From positions 28,980,790-29,044,789 of the forward strand of contig CM066913.1 of the NCBI GenBank assembly GCA_033964015.1: DNA of 64,000 bases, written 5' to 3'. This stretch comes from Scolanthus callimorphus (Eukaryota > Cnidaria > Anthozoa > Actiniaria > Edwardsiidae). Below are positions 37,334-48,600 of the stretch, in pieces. Position numbers and translations under genes: made by a program. The stretch's first letter is position 1. Each line of letters begins with the position of its first letter. The notes below the pieces were generated by a model, which had not been told where the DNA came from, ran no database searches, and saw only the letters and a list, made by a program, of their open reading frames with translations.

Positions 37334-38182
37334 ATCTACCCCCTCTCAGAACTGAGGTCAGCGGTCAATATATGCGCCGTACATGCGCGAGATGTTAGTA
37401 TAGACAATTTTCATGTCCGGTAGCAATGTTCATGTCCATATGCATTCTTGACGTTGTTCAAATGACATTTGACCTAGGTTCGCGTTTTCGATAACTGACA
37501 CGTAGTTTTAATTACGGTCGAGCAATGTTTATCAGAATTCAGCTAGGGTGTTCATTAGGCTCGCGGGTTTCCAGTTGGTCAAGCAAACAAGTGAAAATTG
37601 TGAAAAATATCAAAGGACAAGGTTCACAATTTGTGTTAGCGCTAGTTCCATAGTAGGTCAAGTAGGTCAAGAAATATTGAAGTCTTACTTTGAGATACTT
37701 TGCTTACATTTCTGTTCATGCTGACGTTGGCACTTAGCGGGAGCTACACCTAGTCAATGCAAGATTTAGCTTTTATCCAAACCTCTCGAGACCACTCAAA
37801 GTGATGCCCGTAAATTCTTGTGAGACCGATAACTTAGCTGAGCAAGTGAGCAACCGTCATATTCTATTTAGCTTACAACAAAACCCAGCTCTTACAGCTG
37901 TCAACCAAACCGTTCTGAACTAGATCTAGGCGCCCGAGAGAAATTCAATATTTGTAGGGAAAAAAAAACATTTCCGGCTAAAGAAACTGCACTTTTACAG
38001 TCTACAACATTTCAACGATACCCCATTGTCTGATTTTACTGCCATAGCTCCGAGCATTCCCATATCTTTCAGATATTTCTAGTCTAACCTATATAGTTGA
38101 GGTAGCGTATTTCCTGACATAGTTATTTTTAGATGCGAATCTGCATTTTAAATTTGTTGCTGGTTCCAAGACAAAAAATACC
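37334..38182. other. Gene-free stretch upstream of GDI A
   Basis: No gene or clear repeat recognised. Any GDI A 5' untranslated exon or promoter would be in or near this stretch, but none can be placed by eye. Confidence 0.4.
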
Positions 38183-38402
38183 CATTCTCGAACCCAGAGC
38201 TCCCTGCTCGTAACCTCGCGGGGGAGGCTCTGGTGACAGCCACTGACGCATGCGCGAGATTAAATACAGAGCCGCTGAGAGAAAAACCTTTCAGCGCATG
38301 CTCCAACTCTCAAAATCAACCAATCAGCGACGGCCCTCAAATGGATGTCCCCAGAGCCTCCCCTGCGAGCAGACGAGCCGGGGAGCTCTGGGTACGAGAA
38401 TG
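38183..38402. mobile_element. MULE-like MITE, family M3 copy 2
   Basis: 220 bp, ends CATTCTCGAACCCAGAGCTC and GAGCTCTGGGTACGAGAATG, flanked by a perfect 9-bp duplication AAAAATACC (38174-38182, 38403-38411). Non-coding. Confidence 0.9.
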
Positions 38403-38884
38403 AAAAATACCAAGGGAAGTGGTCAAAACATCTGTACTCGAATGGGACCCGATGGGGTGGTGTATGCCGCAGCCAACCTTCTTTTAGGAAAAAATGGCCA
38501 TTTTTAACTGCGAATATCTCGTAAAATAATGAATGAATACAAAAGATTAGCCCAGCACCGTCTTCTTCATAGCGAGAGCAACACATCCATGCAATAAAAT
38601 CCAACATCCCTTACTTGAGCATGGAGAAAATTGGCATTGAAAAAACGGGTGGGTAGGTACAGCCCGGGACCTACCACCTCCCGTGAAAAAATCGGGTTCG
38701 TTCGAGTACAAATATTTTGACCGCTTCCCCAAGAGGTCCGCGACAGTGCCGCGCCGAAACACAACGCGATTTCTCGGCCGAAATTTTGAGGTTGGGACTT
38801 CTGCTGTAATTGTTATCTCAGATACCGAAATGAGTAATGAACTACTTTCGACATTTACAGAGGAATTCAAGGGCGGTCTAGGGC

Positions 38885-38911
38885 CGGGGGGGGGGGGGGG
38901 GGGGGGGGGGT
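38885..38911. repeat. G homopolymer, about 26 bases
   Basis: Uninterrupted G run. A long C run follows at about 40030-40047, and GTGGCTAGC-type and TATGAGAACACCCTAATCA words beside these runs are mirror images, so both runs may mark ends of one diverged element containing the M2 copy. Confidence 0.7.
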
Positions 38912-39426
38912 GATTAGGGTAGCTAGCCACCCCCTTGTTCTCATATGTACGATATTATATTTTGATTACTAAATAATTATTGTATTAGTCTTGTAAAACC
39001 CTTAAGTGGCAAAAACAATCAGCAACTGGCCAGGAAAGATGACAAAAGTGCTGAATTTGGTTCGTCAAGCGAAATGCGTAACGCACGTTACGCGTTCTAG
39101 TGCGCGCACTTTTTCAACTAACCGTCCCTGCTTCCAGAGTACAGTGAACGCACACAAGTTCTTTTTCTGCAAGAAGCGTTCCTGTCTGTAACTTCCCGCA
39201 GCAGGCCGAACTATTCCGGCAGTGATCCGGCAGCGTAGTTTTTATCCTCTTGTTTTAATCAGCTGGTTTGTTTAGTCAAATTTTATGCCTATTGTTTCGT
39301 TTCACCATGTTTTCCCCCTTCATTATTTACCGCTGACCCCCCCCCCCCCCCTCCCCATTGCCGTATTATAGCTCGCAGTGGCGGATGCAGACCCTTAAGA
39401 AGGGGGTGGCTAGTACAAAGGATATA

Positions 39427-39958
39427 CAGTCGAAGCTCTCTGTGCGACCGCTCTCGTAAGCGACCAGTTCCCATAACGACCACTTCCCCGAAACCCCGTT
39501 TGAAATGTCACATGAACTCTGTTATTTCAAGCTCTCGTAAGCGACCGCCTTATCGGTGCGACCAGCTCCGTTAGCGACCACAATTTCAAATCACCAACAG
39601 AAATTTTCTATTGTTTTTAAGCTCTCGTAAGCGACCATAGTACTGTTTGTCTTTAAAACATCAGTCATCACCTCACAAATATCTAAACTGATCCGGTGAA
39701 ATGCTATTTTATATGTACATATTTGCGGTTATCTATTCTTAATTAAAGTCGAGAAATAAATCAAACTATTTTAAGCATTAGTATCACATGATATTTTCTA
39801 GATTTATTGTACTAAGCTCTCGTAAGCGACCGACGCCTATTGTTCAAGTAGGAAGCCGCTTGGTGGTCGCTTACGAGAGCCGTTCTCGTAAGCGACCAGC
39901 TCCGTTAACGACCGCAATTTTCAGTTCCCGAGGTGGTCGCTTACGAGAGCTTCGACTG
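39427..39958. mobile_element. Tc1/mariner-type MITE, family M2 copy 2 (532 bp)
   Basis: TA-flanked, ends CAGTCGAAGCTCTCTGTGCG and CTTACGAGAGCTTCGACTG. It is the reverse-complement orientation of the copy at 23953-24513, with the same internal blocks in mirror order. Non-coding. Confidence 0.85.
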
Positions 39959-40211
39959 TACTACAGAGTTCAGACCAAGGGGGTGGCTAATCTTAAGGCT
40001 TTACAAGAAATATGAGAACACCCTAATCACCCCCCCCCCCCCCCCCCACTAGATCCGCCTTTGGCTCGCTATATGGACATAATATGTCCATTCCACATCA
40101 TCGGTATAATATTGTTCAACCGTTCATCATGAACAAGGTTCGACTGCTGGCAATATTGAATGGTCCAAACCAACGTTTAGCATACAGGGGCATAGCCAGT
40201 ATATGGGAATA

Positions 40212-40293
40212 TAGCCTGAGTATCAGGACCCTCCTATTTTTCCTCCCTCATTTCCATCAAGGAAAAATAAAATTCCGCCTGATACTCAGGCTA
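40212..40293. mobile_element. 82-bp MULE-like MITE, family M4 copy 1
   Basis: Ends TAGCCTGAGTATCAGG and CCTGATACTCAGGCTA, flanked by a perfect 9-bp duplication ATGGGAATA (40203-40211, 40294-40302). A 1041-bp relative with the same ends is at 52183-53223. Confidence 0.9.
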
Positions 40294-40689
40294 ATGGGAA
40301 TAACCATTTTCTCTATTTTTTCGTCTATTTTTACTGTTGTTCTCTTCCCAAAAGGGGGTTGGACTCCCGCTAGCATATTCTCTTTTCTTTCCGACGCTAA
40401 CTTTTCAGCAACAACCTGGCCATGGCTATCTTGTTAGTTTCTGAAGAACGTTTTCTGATGACTGCAGCAGGAACATATAACTTAGTTTGCAGTAATCAAA
40501 CATGTATAGAAAATAGAAAACTTGCGTTTTTCATCTCGCGAAATTGGGCTCAAAAGGACGATTCTAGCTATAACGCACGCGCGCGCTGCATGTCGGTAGA
40601 TGTGGGACATTTGTCGAACAAACTGTTAAAAAAAGCGCGCACTGTATTTTGGTAGTTGTGGGACACGGCTTGAAGAGGAGATCTGTAAG

Positions 40690-41645
40690 TCTTTCCATGA
40701 GCACCTACGCGAGATTTTTTGAAAATACCCCCCAAAACGAGACAATGTTCCCGGAAAAGGGCAAGAAAACAGTATGTGAAATCCCTAAAAAACACCTTTA
40801 AGCATTTTGTATCCAGGAACTTTAAGATCCTACAAAGGGACCCGGAAACAGCCGCAATTTTCCCCAAGCCGCCTTTGTTCTCTTTTAACCGGGACCGAAA
40901 CTTGCGCAATTCTCTTGTTAGAGGCGTTCTCACGCCTGGCGGTCTACAGCCCGGCACTTTCAAATGTACAAGAAAAAAATGCACAACGTGTGATCATGTC
41001 GTTTCCCACCACCCGGATCAACGGCCCTAGCGGCGAGTCTTTTAACATCACGGATCACTTTGATTGCACCACCGCCAACGTCATATATTGTATTACTTGC
41101 TCCCTTTGCCGCATGATCTATATAGGACAAACCGGCCAAATGCTTTCCACGCGCTTTTGCCAGCATCGCAATGATGTGAAGAAAAATGACCGTAACAAAC
41201 CAGTGGCCCGACACTTCAATCTTCCCGGTCACACTAGAGATCATATGACTGTTTGCGATGTTTCTCTTCACAACGGGTCTAATCATTCTCGCTTCCAGAA
41301 ATAGAATAGACTTATTCTTTCACTCGGTTGCCGATCACCCCACGGCATCAATGAATTTTTCTCTTTTATCTAGTTTTCTACATCTCATCATATTTCCTCT
41401 TTCTTTACTTTCATCACTAGTTTGCGATTTCAATGGCCCATGACATCCTTTGTTATTCTTAACCAATTATCACCTTTAGTCATTCCGAATGTTTATCTGT
41501 TGCCTAGCAACGGCTCTACATTTACTTTATATACGGCCCCACTCCCTCAGTTTTCTCTCTTTGCTCCGACGAAGGGCTAACGCTCGAAACGTCAGCAAAA
41601 CACCAATTTTCCCACGGCGTTTAACATAAATCTCAACCTTTGGTT
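40690..41645 (+). mobile_element. Penelope-like retroelement, 3' part with GIY-YIG endonuclease
   Basis: Reads through the RT-thumb/linker region (NFKILQRDPETAAIFPKPPL; PGTFKCTRKKCTTCDHV), then after a frame change near 41010 through the endonuclease region with CITCSLCRMIYIGQTGQ and RFCQHRNDVKKND-NKPVARHFN. CxxC plus the IYIGQTG core is the PLE-type GIY-YIG domain. The 3' end CGACGAAGGGCTAACGCTCG and AAACGTCAGC is typical of these elements. 5'-truncated (no RT palm) and frameshifted, so inactive. Confidence 0.85.
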
Positions 41646-42916
41646 GTTGTTGTTCACCTTTAAATACTGTATTATATGCAAACTACATAAATACACATAA
41701 GAGATTATGAAATGAACTCATGGTTTAGCTAAATTTTCACTTCATAACGTCAAGCAGGCGGGAAAAAGCAAGGGCGCAACTTTGCCGTGAAATCTCTGAA
41801 CCGACATTTTGTCAAGGTGACGGCTTTCTTTATATTTTTCATTGACAAAAATCTACTATTTCTAATGAATTGCCCTCTGATTTTTTTGAGTATTATGCAT
41901 AAGCAAGTCTCGTTGATTTTAAATCTATTTCATTATCAGAATTGCCCTCTCTATTTCTTGTTAAATTTTGGACTGGAAAGTAGACAACCGAAACAACGGC
42001 CGACCTTTCGTGAGCACTGAAAAAACAAAACGTTGAAACCTCGCGAACGGGTAGTTCAGTTCACAGGAAACAACGGAGCCGCGAAGGAGAGTTCAGGGAC
42101 TGGACTAGTGAACGGGTTGAACCCTTAACAACTGAAACACAACTCATGGTTTACGCTCAAATCTATTTTTACTCTCGATCAAGACATCGTTATCACGTGG
42201 GTTGATCTCATGAATATTCAAGATACAAGGGTTCAGGAGCTTACCTCTGATCTGCTTCGCCGCTGTTGTAATTTTCAGAATTGCTGCTGGCAAGCAGTTT
42301 TTTGCGGCTACTTGTAAATAAACAAAATCTGATTTCATCAAGAACCGACGGGAGAACAAAATGTCCCAAGACGGTGCTAACTTGAAGACACACGGAACTT
42401 GACAACCTGAAGTTTATTTCTCCGTTGGGCTTTATCATAGAGGAATAGCGAGGAGTAATTCGTTTTTTTTTTCTTTAAGAAAGGCCGGAGCGCTCAATTT
42501 TGTGTGCGTCCATCTTCTTCAACTGTCAAATCGCGCGCGCGTCATCCGGCCAATTATAATATGACCCAAAAGCGATGCATTATGGGAAGACTGACAGACC
42601 TCTTCACAGCTTGGGCATTTCTGAATAAAGAAGAGCGCGCGCACTTATAGCTGGAATCGCCCAGTAGATCTATGAATGGGGACTGATTCTTGTACCCCTC
42701 TTTAAATTGAATTCGCAAACTTTCTCACTTTCAACTTAATATTTGTCCTTCAAGAAAAACGTGGAAATAGATTGGGAGGTAAAAATATTATTTAATATCC
42801 GCTAGCAATCTGGGAACCGGGATCTTGTTTCGTGAAAACTTCAAAGTAACACTTGCGGGAAAAAAGCAAAGGAAATCTTTTGAGACATCTGAATGGAACT
42901 TAACTGCACATGCGCG
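41646..42916. other. Gene-free stretch between two retroelements
   Basis: Short open frames only; nothing recognised. Confidence 0.4.
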
Positions 42917-45145
42917 AACCACCAAATTTATCATCATTTACCGTCGTCCTTACTCGGAGGCTCATCCCGTCACGTGAAAAAGCTCGCAGAAAGTTACGAT
43001 GTTGTACTGCGCACATTATTGAGAGACACGCCCCTCTAAAGCACAAAGTCTTAGTTGTTCGTCCTAGAGTCCCGTGGTTTGACGATGAGCTGAAGCGACT
43101 GAAATCAGAGCGTCGGAAATTAGAGAAGAGAATGAGAAAAAGTGGCCTGGCCTCGAGTGTTTCGGCATACCGTAAGGCGTGCAATACTTACTGTGCGCTT
43201 CTGAAGGATGCGAAGAAGAGATATTATTATGACCTGATTCAAGATAGTGCAGGCGACTCTAAGAAGCTTTTTCAAGTCGTGTCGTCCCTCTGTAAAGAGC
43301 GTACGGAGAACTGTTTGCCACCTCATGCTAGCCTCAGTCAGCTTGCAGACGAGTTTGGAGAATTCTTTTGTCGCAAGATCGCCCTGATTAAGGTAAGGAA
43401 GATATCAACTGAAGTGACACCCAATCTCCCTATCTGCAGATTACGGCTCCAACAGGTAAACTTATGAACTTTGCTGCTGTTTCTGAGAGTGAAGTACGTA
43501 CGATTATTATTTCTGGATCCGATGCTAGTTGTCAACTTGATCCAATTCCTACTTGGCTGACGAAGAAGTGTGTACATGAACTTGCTCCAGTCATCGCGAA
43601 CATGATCAACTGGTCATTATCTACTGGATGTGTCCCAGATGAATGGAAGGTTGCTCTCATTCGACCTCTCTTGAAGAAGTTAGGGCTTGACTTGATTTTC
43701 AACAACTTCCGGCCTGTCAGCAACTTGTCCCTTGTCTCTAAGACTGCAGAGAAGTCGGTCATTCCTCAATTACTTGATCATTGCCATGAGCATGCTCCTC
43801 TCCCAACCAACCAGTCATCTTGCAGACAACATCACTCTACAGAAACAGCTTTACTCCGCGTTCAAAATGACATTCTCATGAACATGGACAGAGAAGAAGT
43901 GACTCTGTTGGTGCTATTAGATCTCAGTGCAGCGTTTGATACCATTGACCACACCACCATGGCTAACGTGTTGGAGGACGATTTTGGGGTCACCGGAGAT
44001 GCGCTCTGTTGGCTTAAGTCTTTTCTCTCTGGGCGAAAGCAGCGGGTTTGTATTGACCACCATCAGTCCAAGGACTTTGAACTCACGAGTGGAGTTCCTC
44101 AAGGTAGCTGTTTGGGCCCTGTACTGTTCATCATGTACGTATCACGTTTATTTCATGTCATAAAAAATATCTGCCCACTGCACAATCTTACGCGGATGAC
44201 ACCCAACTTTATCTATCTTTTCGTCCGGAATCTACCGCGACTCAGGAGGAGGCTGTTAAAGCCATGGAGGAATGCACTGATGATATTCGAAGCTGGATGG
44301 CTGCTCACCAACTCATGCTGAATGATAGCAAGACTGAATTCATTATACTCGGGTCTCGTCAGCAGCTAGCTAAGGTCAATATCGATGGCATCAATGTTGG
44401 CTCTTCGAATATCAAGCCCGTCAGCTCAGAACGGAACTTGGGCTCATGGTTCGATACGATACTTCTATGACTAGAATACCCACATCGGCAAGGTGTGTAG
44501 CAAGGCCTTTCGCGGACTATACAACATCAGAAAAATCCGCTCTTTTCTCTCTGAAGATTCCACAAAGACACTTGTGCACGCTTTTGTCACCTCTCACCTG
44601 GACTATTGTAATTCACTACTCTATGGCATTCCTCAATATCAGATTGATCGTCTTCAAAGAGTCCTCAACGCTGCTGCCCGTTTACCTGCTTTGTTCCTCG
44701 CTACGCGCACATCACCCCTGTACTTCAACTACTCCACTGGCTCCCTGTCCTCTTCCGTATCCGTTTTAAGGTGGCTCTTTTAGTTTTCAACGCCCTAAGA
44801 GGACTCGCTCCAGATTCCAAAGTATGGAACAGTCTCCCAGAAGCAATTAGAAATAGTAACTCGGTTGACTCTTTTAAATCAAGACTGAAAATGTTTTTAT
44901 TCATTTCTGCCTATAAGCTAGAAGGACGGTATTGACTATAATATTCGCTATTTTAATTTTGATATTTTTAAGATCACCCTATAAATATATATGAATATAG
45001 TATTATTGTAATTTTTAAATCATTCAAATCCAAAGTAATATCATTTTTATCTATTCTTATTTATATATATTGTAAAGCGCTTTAGAATATTTTTATAATT
45101 AAGCGCTATAGAAATTCCATTATTATTATTATTATTTATTTATTC
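42917..45145 (+). mobile_element. L2/CR1-like LINE, internally deleted and frameshifted
   Basis: Begins inside the endonuclease (FIIIYRRPYSEAHPVT), then jumps to the linker (VPWFDDELKRLKSERRKLEK), so most of the endonuclease is missing. RT blocks follow: LDPIPTWL; VPDEWKVALIRPLLKK; NFRPVSNLSLVSKTAEK; LLVLLDLSAAFDTIDH; SGVPQGSCLGPVLF. The catalytic YADDTQLY is at 44189-44212 but in another frame. Then SWMAAHQLMLNDSKTEF, a further frame change, HLDYCNSLLYGIP, and a shortened C-terminal block VWNSLPEAIRNSNSVDSFK. The 3' UTR has TGTAAAGCGC and AAGCGCTATAGAAATTCC, ending in (ATT)n near 45120-45140. Three or more frame breaks: dead. Confidence 0.9.
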
Positions 45146-45685
45146 ACTTCATTCGATTCATATAAATTTTATCCTTCATTTAGAAATCCTAAAATATGTC
45201 AAATTGCCCTTGTGGAATTAAGTGAAACGTCGGTCATAGAGTTATACTGCGTTCAGGCTAAACGCGTTTGAAATTTATCCCGTCCATCACAACTGCCAAT
45301 GTATTGTTTGTCTCTAATAATATCTAATGTGGTGACATTTGTACCAAATTGCACCTGAGGTTTAAAGTTATTGAGTTCTGAATAATGAAACATGTTTACT
45401 TGGGACCAGTGCAAACGCACTGTAAAACATCCATAGGCAACTTAGGACATTCGACAAGAAAATGCCAGTAGAGAAAAATTAAGGTTTTCCACAACCGACT
45501 ATGCGACTAGATAAACATCAAACTATTTTGATATAAGAGCTTAAAATTTGGTTCGTATTTTCGAAAATTACTTGCTCGATCCACATTTAGGCGTTTTTAC
45601 ATTGTTATTTACAATACTATAATACTATCATGGCAGATATAGGAGCGATATATTTTGTCATATAAACGAGAAAAAAGGCGTCATT
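45146..45685. other. Downstream flank of GDI B
   Basis: No gene. The GDI B 3' untranslated region is expected just left of 45686 on the minus strand; I could not fix its end. Confidence 0.4.
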
Positions 45686-48600
45686 CTATTCCGGCTCCTG
45701 AAGACCTTCTTTTACTTTGTCAAAATCAAAGGGTTCGCCATAGACTCGCTGGTACACATCCTCGATATCTTCACATACGGTTTGGAAGTGTGTAGTGGCA
45801 TCGCAAGATTTGGTGAGGAACACCTGAAAAACAACAAACACACATCACATGCACATCACACATCACGTATCTGCTCGCAGGGGAGGCTCTAGGGAGGGCC
45901 ATTTGAGGGCCTTCGCTGATTGGCTGTTGTTGAACGTTAGCGCATGCGCAGAAAGTTGTTTCTCTCAACTGCTCTGTATCAAATCTCGCGCATGCGTCAA
46001 TGACTGTCACTAGAACCTCTCCCGCGAAGTGACGTGGCGGGGAGCTCTGGGTTCGAGAATGCAGTAAAACGGGCAAGTCAACAATTCCATGACAACGCAC
46101 GCTTCCCTTGAGCAAATCAAAGGCACCGAGTGCCTCGGTGAAATCGTGGATACCGTTTATCCAAGTTTGGTTGTCTGGTGATGTTTCCTTTCCGAGATAT
46201 CAATTTTCTAGTTGTGATGACGTCATACCACGTGACCTTGGTGTTGCACCTCCCATGCTCGAAGATAACTTTACCCAAGTTTGGTTCCGTTCTCGGATGT
46301 CAAATTTTTTCTAGTTTTGATGACGTCATCGACGACGTCATATCATGTGACTTTGGTGCTGGACCCCCATTGTCACGAAGATAACTTTATTCAAGTTTGG
46401 TCACCTAGCGATGTACCGTTCTCGAGATATTAATTTTTCTAGTTTTGATGACGTCATGAGCTAACACTTGAGTTATGAGCGAGCGAGTGACATTCGACCC
46501 ACCACAATAACTCGTGTTTACGCTTCGCGTATCCACGATTTAAAAAGCGTGCGAAAACTTCGGTGACAGACGCCATTCCGTGCGTTTTTCCTTGGCAGTG
46601 AATACATAATGAAATAAAACATTTAGTGTCGAATTCAGACTTTTCCTTTCGCAAAGCGAGGCACGATCGAGAGCGAAGGAACGGCTGGGAATCAGGCTAC
46701 CGACTTGTGTGTGTGTGTTCTTTTTTTGTCAAAGTAATAATAATAATTAGAAAATAACACCTATGTTGTATTGTGAATGTGCGCATCCTGATTGGTTAAA
46801 AGGCGTGTTTGTAAGAGACCTGAGAAACACTATTATTATTCAGCCATGCCACTATCTCGGTTCTGATTGGCTAAGAGTACGCAGCGAAACCTTGTTGGCG
46901 CGCAGTACCTGACGTCATACTACAGACATTAGGATTGATGCACTCTAATGACGTCATAACGCAAGCCAATAGGTTTGGCCGCCATCTTGGTTTTCATTTC
47001 CGAATTGAAAGCCGGTTTTGCGAATATTCTCGTTGAATCTGTTATGATTTTTGCCAAGAGATCATTGCTCAGGATATCTAAACATCAACTATGGCTATTT
47101 GAATTGAATACGAAAAGGAAAATACCAATGGACGTAAGATGAAGTTGAAAAACCGTGTCGCCGTGCACGGCCTCATCGTTGACTTCGTTTTACTAGGTAA
47201 GAATTCTTGGTTGCTGAATAATAAAACAATTATTGAATTCGGTTTTCGCATGATAGTGAGATTTGTCAATGCCTCGAGTTAGTGTTATCCGCCTCAGCTT
47301 CGCTTCGGCAGATAACACAAACCTCGGCGTTGCCAAATCTCACTATCATGCTCAACCTCATCCAATAAGTGTTAATTGTCATGCAACGCTGTCGCGCGTG
47401 TGTATGTTATTTTCTAAAAGCAATAAAAATACTTTCTGCGTGCTCTCTGGTTTCTTACAAACACTCGGGAAATGTTGGTCGAACTGATAAAACTTGAAAG
47501 ACACTCGCCTTCGGCTCGTGTCTTTCAAGTTTTGATCAGTTCTCCCAACATCCCCCTCGTGTTTGTAAGAAAGCAGAGAGCACGCGGAAAGTACTTTTAT
47601 TGCTTAATGATAATGGTCATAATGTCAATGGTCATAATGTTACTAATGATGATAATTACTAAAGATGATTAAGCGTTAATTATAATTTGGAATTATCCAC
47701 CACCGCTCCCACCCTTAGAAGAGGAACTACCAGTGTATTAAATAAAATTAGTCTATTAACTCTTGATAAAAATACACTCGTGATACATACCCTGGACTTT
47801 GATCCATCATCTATGGGTTCATAAAGATCACTAACAGAGACTGGGAACCTAGAAAAACAACAGGAGTCACTCTGGGAAAGCCTAACGCATACCTATAAGG
47901 CATGTAACGCATGTGCAGCGCTTAGAGCTTGAGAATAAGCGTCATATGAGCAAGGTTACGTTTTTTGTACTCTACTGAGAGATGACGCAATCTATCTTAC
48001 TACGCCACTACGCGTCTTGGACTCTTGGAAGAACATTCCAAATCAGTGAAATCGGTTGAGTTGCGCTAACCTTGGTAGCTAAGTATTACCTATGCTTAAC
48101 AAGCAAGCTCCCTTGTTAGAAAGCAAAAACGTACAAGGAACCTTGGTATAAGTTGCTTGTGAAGGACGTGTGGAAATCAAAAGGATATAAGTATTAAATG
48201 AGAATACAGAGCGTAGTGCGAGCATCTGAAGTCGCCTCTGTTTGGAAATGGACAGCGAAGGAGGGTTGGAGGGTGAGCGGTTTATTTTGCTTTTTGGGTC
48301 AAAACTCTCACTTACTCGATCGTTTGGGATGTGACACACGGACGTTCAATAAAGAAAGTCACTACAACTACAACTCACTTCTTTTTTATTGGCCCCAAGA
48401 GATCAACTCCTATTTGAAGTTCCTTCGCTGGGTCATTGGTTTCCACGTTGGATGTTACAAATGCAAGGTAGAAGCCTTTGGCCGCAACACAAGTGCCATA
48501 TGATAAACACGCTATGTAGATATCTGGAACGTAAGGAAAAGTTTATTAACAACAATAATTTCAGATGATTTCAGATGACAGATGAAAGTAAATAAGACTT

